A stretch of 64,000 nt of DNA from contig NZ_CP060724.1 in the NCBI RefSeq assembly GCF_014397255.1, forward strand, positions 186,001-250,000, read 5' to 3'. The translations under genes and the position numbers were made by a program. Position 1 is the stretch's first letter. Each line of letters starts with the position of its first letter. The notes beneath the pieces are model-generated. The model had not been told where the DNA came from, searched no databases, and saw nothing but the letters and a program-made list of their open reading frames with translations. Below, piece by piece: positions 52,885-62,021 of this stretch. Source of the DNA: Weissella diestrammenae (GTDB lineage Bacteria > Bacillota > Bacilli > Lactobacillales > Lactobacillaceae).

Positions 52885-53595
52885 ATGAATATTCAACTTC
52901 TTTACACTTCAATCGCGGGTAATACTAAAAATTTTGTTAACCGCTTGACTACCTATGCAAACGCTCAATCAACTTACATTTTTACGCCAATTGAGATTTC
53001 TGATGTCAGCGATGACATCGAGCTCACGACACCTTTTTTTGCCTTTGTGCCGACTTATCTTGATGGTGGTAATGGTATTCACAGTGGCGTCAAAGAAATC
53101 ATGACTAATGGATTAATGGAATATCTGTCATTAAATGACACTAATCATCAATTATTAGGTCTTATCGGCTCTGGTAATAAAAATTTTAATGCCCAATATC
53201 TACTAACCGCACGTCGATATGCAACCCATTTTAACGTCCCAATGATTGGAGAATACGAACTACGTGGGACCCAAGCCGATATCGAACGAATTTATCAAAA
53301 CATCTTACGCCGCTTAACAACCTCAACGACAAGCGCATCTGATACGACACAAATACAATCAAATTTAAGAATGTTACTTTTCGAACAAGAACAACATGGT
53401 GAAGCAATTGTCATCGATGACGATGCTCGCTATGTTTCACAAATTTTGCCTGCCGATCAACATCAATTTGAACACATTACTAATATCACAACTGTAACGT
53501 CACCTGAAAACATTTATACAGAACAGATTAATCTCATTGCCAATGAACATTACTGGATGTGCCCAATTAAGAAAAAATCATTAACCTTTAAATGA
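52885..53595 (+). CDS. nrdI: Class Ib RNR flavodoxin NrdI with C-terminal extension
   Basis: FMN flavodoxin that supplies oxidant for assembling the Mn-tyrosyl radical of NrdF. The N-terminal 150 residues are a typical NrdI: LLYTSIAGNTKNFVNRL (phosphate loop), FFAFVPTYLDGGNGIHSG, GLIGSGNKNFNAQYLL and GEYELRGTQADIERIYQ. The protein then runs about 85 residues further, beyond the usual end, with a Ser/Thr linker followed by an acidic region (GEAIVIDDDARY) and WMCPIKKKSLTFK at the end. I recognise no domain in that tail. GAAAGG precedes the ATG. It is divergent from nrdHEF rather than in operon with it. Confidence 0.88.
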   Translation: MNIQLLYTSIAGNTKNFVNRLTTYANAQSTYIFTPIEISDVSDDIELTTPFFAFVPTYLDGGNGIHSGVKEIMTNGLMEYLSLNDTNHQLLGLIGSGNKNFNAQYLLTARRYATHFNVPMIGEYELRGTQADIERIYQNILRRLTTSTTSASDTTQIQSNLRMLLFEQEQHGEAIVIDDDARYVSQILPADQHQFEHITNITTVTSPENIYTEQINLIANEHYWMCPIKKKSLTFK

Positions 53596-53661
53596 TGCTT
53601 AAGTGCACAAACTAATCTATTTCATTGGAAATTCCTACAATCGACTCGTTGATCATACCAA

Positions 53662-53746
53662 CAAAAAAAGTCTAAGCTAATCAACTACCGCTCAGAATAA
53701 TGGCTTGCATTATCTCGACTGGCTAACCGATTAACTTAGACTTTTA
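53662..53746 (-). terminator. Terminator of the fatty-acid operon
   Basis: A long imperfect hairpin has an outer stem AAAAGTCTAAGTTAATC against GATTAGCTTAGACTTTT (one mismatch). It encloses about 48 bases with further pairing and is followed by U-run on the minus strand. It lies 22 bases past accA and would also end the convergent nrdI. Confidence 0.8.
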
Positions 53747-53768
53747 TTATATTTAGACCGTCTTGTCA

Positions 53769-54551
53769 TCAAAACGCACGAAAACGAGCTCGTCGTTGTG
53801 CAATTAGTGTCTCCGTGTCCAATTGCATTAATGCATTAATTTCATGGCCTAACTTTTCTTGAAGGCCTTTATAAAGTTTCAATTTATTTCGATTCTCAGG
53901 AATTATGGCATCAACAACTTGCTTTGCAAGTAATGTATTTGCCGTTAAGCCCATCATTTCTGCGGCTTCATCAGCACGTTTCGCGTCTTTCCAAAGAATC
54001 GCCGCAAAACCTTCAGGTGATAGGATCGAATAAGTCGCATTTTCAAACATCCATAATCGATCCGTTGTCGCAAGTGCCAAGGCACCGCCAGATCCACCTT
54101 CTCCATAAATAATGGCAATCATTGGAACGGATAATGACATACTAGCTAAAATGCTTTGCGCAATAGCAGCGCCTTGACCCTGATCCTCAGCCGTTTTACC
54201 TGGGAATGCCCCTGGTGTATTAATTAGCGTAATAATTGGCCGGTGAAATTTTTCCGCCTGTTTCATCAGACGTAATGCTTTCCGATAACCCCATGGTTCA
54301 GGCGAACCATTTCGTTTATTAATTTTGTCATTAATATCTAACCCTTTATCAATTGCAATGACAGTTACCGCTTGCCCCTGTAAACGTCCAATACCACCAA
54401 TAATAGCCGGATCGTCGCCAGCCAAACGATCGCCATGCAGTTCGACGAACTCATCAAAAATGCCTTGAATTAATTCTTCTGCATGATACGTATCTTCTCG
54501 TGATTTTTTGACCACCTGTGCGGCTGTCTTTTCTCGATTAAATAAAGCCAT
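53769..54551 (-). CDS. accA: Acetyl-CoA carboxylase carboxyltransferase subunit alpha
   Basis: With AccD, transfers the carboxyl group from carboxybiotin to acetyl-CoA. The protein has 260 residues, a short AccA as in Lactobacillales, lacking most of the N-terminal extension of the E. coli form. Motifs: ELHGDRLAGDDPAIIGGIG (about residue 38), WGYRKALRLMKQAEKF and IYGEGGSGGALALA (about residue 149), the last forming the oxyanion region. Its ATG overlaps the accD stop by one base. It is the last gene of the fab/acc operon. Confidence 0.95.
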   Translation of the reverse strand: MALFNREKTAAQVVKKSREDTYHAEELIQGIFDEFVELHGDRLAGDDPAIIGGIGRLQGQAVTVIAIDKGLDINDKINKRNGSPEPWGYRKALRLMKQAEKFHRPIITLINTPGAFPGKTAEDQGQGAAIAQSILASMSLSVPMIAIIYGEGGSGGALALATTDRLWMFENATYSILSPEGFAAILWKDAKRADEAAEMMGLTANTLLAKQVVDAIIPENRNKLKLYKGLQEKLGHEINALMQLDTETLIAQRRARFRAF

Positions 54552-55399
54552 TAGATTTTCTCCTTCGTATGGAAGCCAATCAATGTCATCAACATCGACT
54601 TTAATTCACGTCGATCAACGACCGCATCAATAAAGCCATTTTCTAAGACGGTTTCAGCGCGCTGAAAATCACTTGGCAATTTCTCATGAATGGTTTGTTC
54701 AATCACCCGGCGACCAGCAAATCCAATTAGTGCATGTGGTTCAGCTAAAGTAATATCGCCGTCATTTGCAAACGATGCGGTGACACCGCCAGTCGTGGGA
54801 TCGGTAATGACAACGATAAACAATAATCCTGCTTCTTGATGGGCGGCAATGACAGCCGACGTTTTTGCCATCTGCATCAATGACTGGATACCTTCTTGCA
54901 TCCGTGCACCACCTGATGCTGTAAACAAAACAACTGGTAGGCTTTTTTGAGTTGCCGTTTCAAATAAACGCGCAATTTTCTCACCAGTTATCACGCCTAA
55001 TGACCCCATAATAAAGTATGAGTCCATAATACCAAGCGCAATTTTTTCTTGACCAAGTTTTGCGAGCCCAGTTAGAACCGAATCATTTAAATCAGTTTGT
55101 TGTCGCGCCCGATCTAGTTTAGCTTGATATCCTGGAAAATCGTCTGGTGGCAAAACTAAATCGGCATCCAATTCAATGAATTCGTCCGTCAACAATGCCA
55201 CGCGCTCATGCGCTTGGAGCCGAAATCCATACGCACAATTAGGACAAACACGTTCTCGTCCTAACTGTTTTGAATAAATTTGTGCCCCACAATATGGGCA
55301 AGCTAAAAATAGACCATCTGGTATCTGATTATTTAATTGCGCATTCCGTTTCAACTTGGGTGCTGGGTGATCATTACTTTGATTATTGAATAAATCCAT
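54551..55399 (-). CDS. accD: Acetyl-CoA carboxylase carboxyltransferase subunit beta
   Basis: Zinc-containing beta subunit of the carboxyltransferase, 282 residues. The N-terminal zinc finger has four Cys in LACPYCGAQIYS and RVCPNCAYGF (about residues 33-57). The crotonase-like core has TASGGARMQEGIQSLMQM and TDPTTGGVTASFANDGD. The ATG lies inside the end of accC (17-base overlap), with AGGGGG upstream. The first 25 residues before the zinc finger are hydrophilic and variable. Confidence 0.95.
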   Translation of the reverse strand: MDLFNNQSNDHPAPKLKRNAQLNNQIPDGLFLACPYCGAQIYSKQLGRERVCPNCAYGFRLQAHERVALLTDEFIELDADLVLPPDDFPGYQAKLDRARQQTDLNDSVLTGLAKLGQEKIALGIMDSYFIMGSLGVITGEKIARLFETATQKSLPVVLFTASGGARMQEGIQSLMQMAKTSAVIAAHQEAGLLFIVVITDPTTGGVTASFANDGDITLAEPHALIGFAGRRVIEQTIHEKLPSDFQRAETVLENGFIDAVVDRRELKSMLMTLIGFHTKEKI

Positions 55400-56786
55400 C
55401 TCCGCCCCCTAATTCCGTCAATGGTTGCGTTTTTTGCCAACGAGGCAAGAAACTTTCCTCTAAGTAGCGCGTATCAAAATCACCACGTCCTACTTGTGGA
55501 TCACGCAAAAGCGCGGCCTGAAAATCCGCACTAGTTTGCACACCATAAACGACCAATTCATCTAAAACACGTTGCATTTTAACAATCACCTGCTGACGTG
55601 TCGCACTATGCACTAAAAGTTTTGCAATCATTGAATCATAAAATGGTTGCACTCTATCACCACTATATAGCGCTGTATCAATTCGAATACCTGGTCCACC
55701 AGTTGGTAAGAACAAGAAGTTTATTTCACCTGCTGAAGGTGCAAAATTACGCTCTGGAATTTCGGCCGTTAACCGGACTTCCATCGCGTAGCCATTTAAT
55801 TGAACATCCGCCTGTGTTAATGGTAAATGTTCTCCTGCAGCTACTTCAATCTGCATTCTAATTAAATCCAAACCAGTAACCATTTCTGTTACTGGATGTT
55901 CAACTTGAATCCGTGTATTCATCTCCATGAAATAAAAATGGCCGTCAGAATCTTGTAAAAACTCGAATGTACCGGTGTTTTCATAATTAATTGCATTCGC
56001 CGCTTTAGTGGCGATCTCGCCCAGTTGACGTCGCATATCTTCTGTCACGCCAATTGCTGGTGATTCTTCAAGTACTTTTTGATTATTCCTTTGCAGTGAA
56101 CAATTACGCTCTGGAAAATACACTGTTTGTCCAAACTGGTCACGCATAATTTGCATCTCAATATGTCTCACATTAGTCATCACTTTTTCAATGTACATGT
56201 GATCATCCCCAAAAGATGCTTTTGCCTCATTTTGAGCATCAGAAAATTTATCAAATAATTCCTTTTCATTGTAGACAAAACGCATACCTTTACCACCGCC
56301 ACCTGCAGCAGCTTTAATTAGTAAAGGATAACCGATTCGTGCTGCAACAGCTCGTGCATCATCCCGACTTTTAATAAAACCATCGGATCCTGGAATCACT
56401 GGTACACCAGCTTGACGCATGGATTCACGTGCATTTGCCTTATTTCCCATCAACTCAATCACTTGTGGACTTGGACCAACCCACTTCAATCCAACAGCTT
56501 CAACCATCTCAACAAACAATTCGTTTTCAGCTAAAAAACCATAGCCGGGATGAATAGCCTCAGCACCAGTTAACAGTGCCGCACTCAAGATATTTTTCAT
56601 ATTTAAATAACTATCTTTTGCACGTGGTCCACCAATCGCAATTTTTTCATCTGCTAACTTGACATGCAAACTATCTTTATCGGCAGTTGAATAAACTGCA
56701 ACTGACTGAATGCCCATTTCTTTCAGCGTTCGAATAATCCGAACTGCTATTTCACCACGATTTGCAACTAATACTTTTTTGAACAA
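55383..56786 (-). CDS. accC: Biotin carboxylase subunit of acetyl-CoA carboxylase
   Basis: ATP-grasp enzyme that carboxylates the biotin on AccB, 467 residues. It begins FKKVLVANRGEIAVRIIRTL. The ATP lid is KAAAGGGGKGMRFV (about residue 155), and the active site EMNTRIQVEHPVTEMVTG (about residue 284) includes catalytic Glu and Arg. The start is a TTG at 56786 with GGTG six bases upstream, four bases after the fabZ stop; upstream in-frame GTG and TTG codons overlap fabZ. No ATG is available. The C-terminus is about 15 residues longer than common and overlaps accD. Confidence 0.94.
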   Translation of the reverse strand: MFKKVLVANRGEIAVRIIRTLKEMGIQSVAVYSTADKDSLHVKLADEKIAIGGPRAKDSYLNMKNILSAALLTGAEAIHPGYGFLAENELFVEMVEAVGLKWVGPSPQVIELMGNKANARESMRQAGVPVIPGSDGFIKSRDDARAVAARIGYPLLIKAAAGGGGKGMRFVYNEKELFDKFSDAQNEAKASFGDDHMYIEKVMTNVRHIEMQIMRDQFGQTVYFPERNCSLQRNNQKVLEESPAIGVTEDMRRQLGEIATKAANAINYENTGTFEFLQDSDGHFYFMEMNTRIQVEHPVTEMVTGLDLIRMQIEVAAGEHLPLTQADVQLNGYAMEVRLTAEIPERNFAPSAGEINFLFLPTGGPGIRIDTALYSGDRVQPFYDSMIAKLLVHSATRQQVIVKMQRVLDELVVYGVQTSADFQAALLRDPQVGRGDFDTRYLEESFLPRWQKTQPLTELGGGDGFIQ

Positions 56787-56787
56787 T

Positions 56788-57219
56788 TTAATCACCAATA
56801 ATAAACGTCAAGTCAGCAGTCGTTACCTTCTTATCGCCAACATATGCAACGCCCTTCCCTTGACCAATTGGCCCACGCATACGGTCCAGGGTCACTTCTA
56901 ATCGCAGCTGATCACCTGGTCGAACCATTTGCCGATAACGCGCTTTCTTAATTCCCCCAAAATAAGCAGTTTTCCCTTTAAATTCAGGCATTGACAATAA
57001 CGCAACTGCACCAGTTTGCGCCAGCGCCTCCACGGTTAAAGCACCAGGAAATGTGGGGTTATTTGGAAAATGACCTAAAAACACTTCTTCATTAATCGAA
57101 ATATTCTTCTTTGCAACACATTTCACGCCCGGTTCAAGTTCTTCGACCGTGTCCAATAAGAGCATTGGATAACGATGCGGCAAAATTGCCATTATATCAG
57201 TTGTGTTTAAAATTGTCAT
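56788..57219 (-). CDS. fabZ: 3-hydroxyacyl-ACP dehydratase FabZ (second copy)
   Basis: Hot-dog-fold dehydratase of the elongation cycle, 143 residues. It begins LNTTDIMAILPHRYPMLLLD. The active-site helix reads GHFPNNPTFPGALTVEALAQ (about residue 48), with catalytic His and Glu present. Its place between accB and accC is the standard fabZ position in Lactobacillales operons, so this copy is the likelier general dehydratase. The other copy is at 63487. Confidence 0.94.
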   Translation of the reverse strand: MTILNTTDIMAILPHRYPMLLLDTVEELEPGVKCVAKKNISINEEVFLGHFPNNPTFPGALTVEALAQTGAVALLSMPEFKGKTAYFGGIKKARYRQMVRPGDQLRLEVTLDRMRGPIGQGKGVAYVGDKKVTTADLTFIIGD

Positions 57220-57230
57220 CTCACCACGAC

Positions 57231-57686
57231 CTACCCTTCTTCTGTGACCAAAAACAATGGCTTGTCAAAATCTACCACTTCTTCTTCTTCGACTAAAATT
57301 TCAGTAATCACGCCCGACACTTCAGACTTAACTGGCGTCATTAACTTCATCGCCTCAATAATGGCAACTTGCTCACCAACTGCCACGTGATCCCCAACTT
57401 GTTTAAATGCTGCGGCATCGGGCTTAGCTTTTAAGTAAACCGTCCCAACTAGTGGTGCCTTAATGGCGCTTGTTGGTTTTGCAGGTTTGTCCATTGGATT
57501 GACTTTCACTTCATCAGATACAGGGTCTACTGTTGGTTCACTAGTTAACCCAGTGGACATTGCCGCTAATTGTTCATTTTTACTCAAATGAAGGTGAAAA
57601 TCACCATCATCGATACGCAACTCTCGCAATGATGATTGTTCCAATTCCGCCATTAATTGACGAATCTCTGAAAAATCCAAGCTCAT
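57231..57686 (-). CDS. accB: Biotin carboxyl carrier protein AccB
   Basis: Carries biotin between AccC and the carboxyltransferase. The 151 residues include an N-terminal region (LDFSEIRQLMAELEQSSLRE) and a linker with Pro/Lys. The C-terminal biotinyl domain has the acceptor Lys in VAIIEAMKLMTPVKSE (about residue 114). GGGAG precedes the ATG. It lies one base after the fabF stop. Confidence 0.96.
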   Translation of the reverse strand: MSLDFSEIRQLMAELEQSSLRELRIDDGDFHLHLSKNEQLAAMSTGLTSEPTVDPVSDEVKVNPMDKPAKPTSAIKAPLVGTVYLKAKPDAAAFKQVGDHVAVGEQVAIIEAMKLMTPVKSEVSGVITEILVEEEEVVDFDKPLFLVTEEG

Positions 57687-57687
57687 T

Positions 57688-58920
57688 TTAATTCTCCCAT
57701 TTTTTAAAGATTATCGCGGCGTTATGCCCACCAAATCCATAATTCGCACTCAAAACATATTTTGGATCGACTTGCTTATTTTCAGCATCAACTAATAATG
57801 CGTCCATAGTATCCGGATCTTGGTTTGTTAAGCCAACATTTTCAGGCAAATAATGCTTCTCAAAGGCGCCAATTGCAGCAATGGCTTCAATCGCACCCGC
57901 TGCGCCCAAAAGATGACCAGTCATACCTTTTGTCGAAGACGTCAATACGCCCCGCGGTCCAAAGGTCAATGCTAAAGCCTTTGCTTCGGCTGCATCGTTT
58001 GCGCCGGTTGCCGTTCCATGCGCATTTACGTAATCAATATCTGCTGGTTCTAATTGCGCATCATCAATCGCTAATTGCATCGCACCCGCTGGACCAGAAC
58101 CGTCTGGTGTTGGACTCGTTAGATGATACGCGTCAGAATTCGCACCATATCCAACGACCTCAGCAATAATCTTTGCACCGCGTGCTGTTGCATGCGCCAA
58201 AGATTCTAAGATTAGAACACCAGCCCCTTCACCCATTACAAAGCCATGCCGATTAACATCAAACGGTGTCGATGCTTGTAATGGATCTGTTGCCGTTGAT
58301 AAAGCTGTTAATGCCGCGAATCCAGCAATCCCAATTTCATTAATGGTACCTTCAGTCCCACCTGTAATCATCATATCATTTAAACCATGTTTAATTCTTA
58401 AATATGATTCACCGATGGCATTTGTTGCAGATGCACACGCTGTTGAAATTGTATAATTGACTCCCTGTGCGCCATATCGAAGTGACACATTACCTGAGGC
58501 CATATTTGGAATGCCATTGGGCACGAATAGTGGGCTAACACGCTGTGGCCCTTTTTGATTCATTTTAATGACATTATCTTGAATTGTTGTTAAACCACCG
58601 ATACCATTACCTAAGACCACACCAACTCTTGCTGGATTTTTAAACCCATCTTTTAATCCTGCTTGTTCAAGCGCTTCACCTGCCGCATGAACACCATATT
58701 GCGCAAAAATATCCATTTTCCGAGCTTCACGTTTCCCCACACGCTCAGCTGGATCATACCCTTTCACTTCACCAGCGACCGTAATGCCCGTTTCACTGGC
58801 GTCAAAGTGTGTGATTGGTGCAATCCCAACTTGATTAGAATAGATGCCGTCCAAAAAGTCTTGTACATTATTGCCAAGTGGTGTAATCGCACCCATACCT
58901 GTAATTACGACTCGTGTCAT
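57688..58920 (-). CDS. fabF: Beta-ketoacyl-ACP synthase II
   Basis: Elongating condensing enzyme, 410 residues. The thiolase-fold triad is in STACASATNAIGE (Cys, about residue 163), NAHGTATGANDAAE (His) and TGHLLGAAGAIEA (His). It begins TRVVITGMGAITPLGNNVQD. ATG 58920 is six bases after GGAG; the frame's four upstream codons overlap that SD. As the only elongating synthase in the cluster, it presumably handles both saturated and unsaturated chains. Confidence 0.96.
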   Translation of the reverse strand: MTRVVITGMGAITPLGNNVQDFLDGIYSNQVGIAPITHFDASETGITVAGEVKGYDPAERVGKREARKMDIFAQYGVHAAGEALEQAGLKDGFKNPARVGVVLGNGIGGLTTIQDNVIKMNQKGPQRVSPLFVPNGIPNMASGNVSLRYGAQGVNYTISTACASATNAIGESYLRIKHGLNDMMITGGTEGTINEIGIAGFAALTALSTATDPLQASTPFDVNRHGFVMGEGAGVLILESLAHATARGAKIIAEVVGYGANSDAYHLTSPTPDGSGPAGAMQLAIDDAQLEPADIDYVNAHGTATGANDAAEAKALALTFGPRGVLTSSTKGMTGHLLGAAGAIEAIAAIGAFEKHYLPENVGLTNQDPDTMDALLVDAENKQVDPKYVLSANYGFGGHNAAIIFKKWEN

Positions 58921-58986
58921 ATCTATCTCCATTTCATTATACGTTATTCATAGGCTTATTCAGTTGCAATATTTCTGATTCATCTG

Positions 58987-59706
58987 TTAAATATACAAAC
59001 CACCATCAACAGTTATTGTTTGTCCAGTAATATAATCATTTCGAGTTAAGAAAAGAACTGTTTGTGCGATTTCATCCACATGGCCATAGCGTTTTAATGG
59101 AATATTTGTCAAAATTGTCTCACGTTGCGCCTCCGATAATGCGTTTGTCATATCAGATTCAATCATACCTGGCGCAATCGCATTCACTCGAATGCCTTTT
59201 GTCGCCCCTTCACGAGCCAACGACTTGGTCAAGCCAATAATACCAGCCTTTGAAGCCGCATAATTAGCTTGGCCAATATTGCCCATCAACCCAATAATTG
59301 AACTTAAATTAATAATGACGCCTTGTTTCTTTTTACGCATTTGTTTGAAGACTGGTTGTGTGACATTAAAAGTACCATTTAAATTCACATTAATGACCTG
59401 AGCAAAATCTTCTGAACGCATTGTTGCCGGTTTATCATTGGTCATACCAGCATTGTTAATTAAAATATCTATTTGTGTGCCTTGTTGATAGAGGTTGTTT
59501 ATCTCATTTTGAATCAATTCAGCGTTTGAAATGTCACCTGTAATATATGGCATATCCTTTGAGAATTGGGCTAAAATTTCTGCCGATGGTATTTGGCGAC
59601 CATGCAAGATAACTTTTGCCCCTGCTAAATCAAAGGCTTTAGCAATTGCCAACCCAATTCCTCGGACTGATCCAGTAATTAAAACTGTTTTTCCTTCAAT
59701 TTCCAT
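58987..59706 (-). CDS. fabG: 3-oxoacyl-ACP reductase
   Basis: NADPH-dependent short-chain dehydrogenase reducing beta-ketoacyl-ACP, 239 residues. The cofactor motif is TGSVRGIGLAIAKAF (about residue 11). The NNAG strand motif is LINNAGMT, and the catalytic Ser/Tyr/Lys appear as NLSSIIG and YAASKAGIIG (about residue 148). GGAGGGG precedes the ATG. It starts two bases after fabD. Confidence 0.95.
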   Translation of the reverse strand: MEIEGKTVLITGSVRGIGLAIAKAFDLAGAKVILHGRQIPSAEILAQFSKDMPYITGDISNAELIQNEINNLYQQGTQIDILINNAGMTNDKPATMRSEDFAQVINVNLNGTFNVTQPVFKQMRKKKQGVIINLSSIIGLMGNIGQANYAASKAGIIGLTKSLAREGATKGIRVNAIAPGMIESDMTNALSEAQRETILTNIPLKRYGHVDEIAQTVLFLTRNDYITGQTITVDGGLYI

Positions 59707-59708
59707 GC

Positions 59709-60644
59709 CTATTTCCCCTCCGTTAACAACAATGTTCGCACTTGTTGAAATGAGACTAAGTCATTGACTGCATATCGCTTAATTTCTTTCCCAACAACTT
59801 TTTTCGCAAATTTGCTCAAAGTATCACTGGGGCCCAGTTCAATCAATGTATCAACACCTTGATCAATCATCGCCTGTAAAGCTTGTGCAAAATACGTTGG
59901 ATGGGTCATCTGTTTTTCTAGCGTTGGCAAGACTCCTGAAAACGGTTGTCCTGTAGTATTTGAAAATACAATCTTGTCAGAAGCCATAACTTTCTCATGG
60001 CTTAATCTTTGTTTTAATTTTTCAGCTGCTGTTGCTAGGAGTGGCGTATGAAATGCGCCGGCAACCGGCAACTCGACCATTCGTGAAATTCCTAATTGAG
60101 ACAGTTGTTCAACTGCTACATCTACATCTGTAGCCACACCACCAATTACCAATTGACTAAATGTATTAAAATTTGCTGGATAAACGCGCTTACCTTGTGC
60201 TTGAAGTTGAGTTAACAGGTTAACAATCTGGGACTGATTATCACTCATCACAGCAACCATTTTGCCAGGTTGGGTCTCACCAGCATCTTGCATATAGCGG
60301 CCACGATCGGCCAAAATGGCAACTGACTGTTCAAAATTAAAAATTTGTGCCGCTGTTAACGCTGAATATTCGCCCAAACTCAGTCCCAAAAGGTAGTTTG
60401 GCTGCGAAAGCCCTTCAAAAAGTGCTTGATAAATACCGACACTCATCGTCATAATTGCGGGTTGTGCGAAAGCCGTTTGCTGAATGCGATTCGCATTGCC
60501 ACATACATCAGCCATTAAATCATAGCCCAGAACTTGATTTGCACGCTGAACATATGCTTGATAAACAGGTAAATTGTCAAACAAATCTTGTCCCATACCA
60601 ACTGTCTGTGCGCCCTGCCCACTCATTAAAATCCCAATTTTCAC
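59709..60644 (-). CDS. fabD: Malonyl-CoA:ACP transacylase
   Basis: Loads malonyl groups onto ACP, 311 residues. It begins KIGILMSGQGAQTVGMGQDL. The nucleophile motif GLSLGEYSALTAAQ (about residue 87) and the catalytic His in VAGAFHTPLL (about residue 197) are present. The start codon is GTG at 60644 with AAGG ten bases upstream. It lies 12 bases after fabK. Confidence 0.95.
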   Translation of the reverse strand: MKIGILMSGQGAQTVGMGQDLFDNLPVYQAYVQRANQVLGYDLMADVCGNANRIQQTAFAQPAIMTMSVGIYQALFEGLSQPNYLLGLSLGEYSALTAAQIFNFEQSVAILADRGRYMQDAGETQPGKMVAVMSDNQSQIVNLLTQLQAQGKRVYPANFNTFSQLVIGGVATDVDVAVEQLSQLGISRMVELPVAGAFHTPLLATAAEKLKQRLSHEKVMASDKIVFSNTTGQPFSGVLPTLEKQMTHPTYFAQALQAMIDQGVDTLIELGPSDTLSKFAKKVVGKEIKRYAVNDLVSFQQVRTLLLTEGK

Positions 60645-60656
60645 AGTCTTATTCCC

Positions 60657-61610
60657 TTACTTTCGATTTAATAATGACTCAGCCTGTGTCCATATATCGG
60701 CCATCACTTCAGCAACTGGTTTGATTTCATGAATCATTCCGGCAATTTGACCAGCCATAAAGGCACCGTTATCTTTATCACCATCAACGACAGCATTTCG
60801 AAGTGTCCCATTTTCTAATTCTTCACGTTGCTCAGGTGTTAATGCTGGCTGTGAAATTAATTCTCGTTCTTTTTTGACAAAGTTTTTTGACATTTTAGTT
60901 TTTAAAACTCTGGCCCGATTGCCAATCAATTCACCCGTTACAATTGTATCGACGTCTTTTGCTTTTAAGACCGCATTTTTGAAATTATCATGAATTTCTG
61001 ATTCATTGGTTGCTAGGAAACGAGTCCCCATTTGCACACCGTTTGCACCCAACATATAAGCTGCTGCAACACCACGGCCATCCGCCATACCACCAGCTGC
61101 AATAACTGGAATCGATACAGCGTCCACGACTTGAGGCACTAGCGTCATAGTGGTCAAGCTTCCGATGTGCCCACCAGATTCCATTCCTTCTGCAACCACG
61201 GCGTCAACACCTTTTTTTTCCATCATTCGGGCCATAGCAACTGAGGGAACAACAGGAATGACAATAATATCATGTGCATGTAATTCATCGATAAAAGGCG
61301 ACGGATCACCCGCTCCTGTGGCCACAACCTTGACACCTTCTTCGATGATGACATCAAATACTTCCCGAATATGCCACGACATAAGCATCACATTGACACC
61401 AAATGGCTTATCAGTAATTTCACGCGCCCGATGAATCTCACGACGAACATCCTCTGCATGCCAATAGCCCGTACCAATGATACCAAGCCCACCAGCTTCC
61501 GATACTGCGCCGGCTAAAGCACCAGTTCCGGCCCACGCCATCCCGCCTTGAATAATAGGATACTTCATCCCTAACTTCTCAAACAACGGATTCGTTAAAT
61601 TCACGCTCAT
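60657..61610 (-). CDS. fabK: Enoyl-ACP reductase II (FabK)
   Basis: FMN-dependent, triclosan-insensitive enoyl-ACP reductase of the nitronate monooxygenase fold, 317 residues. It begins LTNPLFEKLGMKYPIIQGGM, followed by AWAGTGALAGAVSEAGGLGI. Flavin-binding stretches are VVAEGMESGGHIGSLTTM (about residue 139) and IPVIAAGGMADGRGVAAA. No FabI or FabL gene is in the cluster, so this is the visible enoyl reductase. A 140-base gap with an inverted repeat separates it from acpP. Confidence 0.95.
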   Translation of the reverse strand: MSVNLTNPLFEKLGMKYPIIQGGMAWAGTGALAGAVSEAGGLGIIGTGYWHAEDVRREIHRAREITDKPFGVNVMLMSWHIREVFDVIIEEGVKVVATGAGDPSPFIDELHAHDIIVIPVVPSVAMARMMEKKGVDAVVAEGMESGGHIGSLTTMTLVPQVVDAVSIPVIAAGGMADGRGVAAAYMLGANGVQMGTRFLATNESEIHDNFKNAVLKAKDVDTIVTGELIGNRARVLKTKMSKNFVKKERELISQPALTPEQREELENGTLRNAVVDGDKDNGAFMAGQIAGMIHEIKPVAEVMADIWTQAESLLNRK

Positions 61611-61664
61611 ATACCTTTTTCCTTTTCTTCATTTCAACCCATGTCATATTGATAAGATGCTTTC

Positions 61665-61704
61665 ATGACACATTTTATGTTTTACTGGCACAACATATGT
61701 CATG
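61665..61704 (-). repeat. Inverted repeat in the acpP-fabK gap
   Basis: TCATGACA and TGTCATGA enclose about 24 bases, with additional pairing of ATAT/ATA-type bases near the arms. It lies in the 140-base space between acpP and fabK, with no U-tract. It may stabilise the abundant acpP segment or be a processing site. No other feature is seen in 61611-61750. Confidence 0.5.
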
Positions 61705-61750
61705 AAGTCACCTTATCCAGGGACTTTATTTATCATTTATCACTTACTAC

Positions 61751-61990
61751 TTACTTATTAACTTGTTCAGCAATTTTAGCAACTAAATCTTCTACAGTTG
61801 CTACATTTTCAGTGGCTTCAAGTTTGATATCAAAGTCATCCTCAACGCGATTAAGCACTTCAAACAGATCCAACGAATCAGCGTCAATATCTTCGGCCAT
61901 ATTCGTTGTCATCTCAACTTCACTTGCTTCTAAGTCAAATTGATCCATTAAAATTTCTTGTACTTTTTCAAAAATTACTTCATTTGTCAT
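61751..61990 (-). CDS. acpP: Acyl carrier protein
   Basis: Carries growing acyl chains on 4'-phosphopantetheine, 79 acidic residues. The attachment Ser is in DIDADSLDLFEVLNRVEDDF (about residue 38), replacing the more usual DSLDxVE with DSLDLFE. GAGGA precedes the ATG. It is placed between fabH and fabK, as in streptococcal clusters. Confidence 0.95.
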   Translation of the reverse strand: MTNEVIFEKVQEILMDQFDLEASEVEMTTNMAEDIDADSLDLFEVLNRVEDDFDIKLEATENVATVEDLVAKIAEQVNK

Positions 61991-62021
61991 TATTTAATCC
62001 TCTTTCTTTTCTCTCATTAAT

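Noticed and set aside
55383-55430. Frameshift at the accC C-terminus near the GGGGG run
   Set aside because: The overlap with accD and slightly long tail raised the question, but the accC core is complete and no alternative frame gives a recognisable ending.
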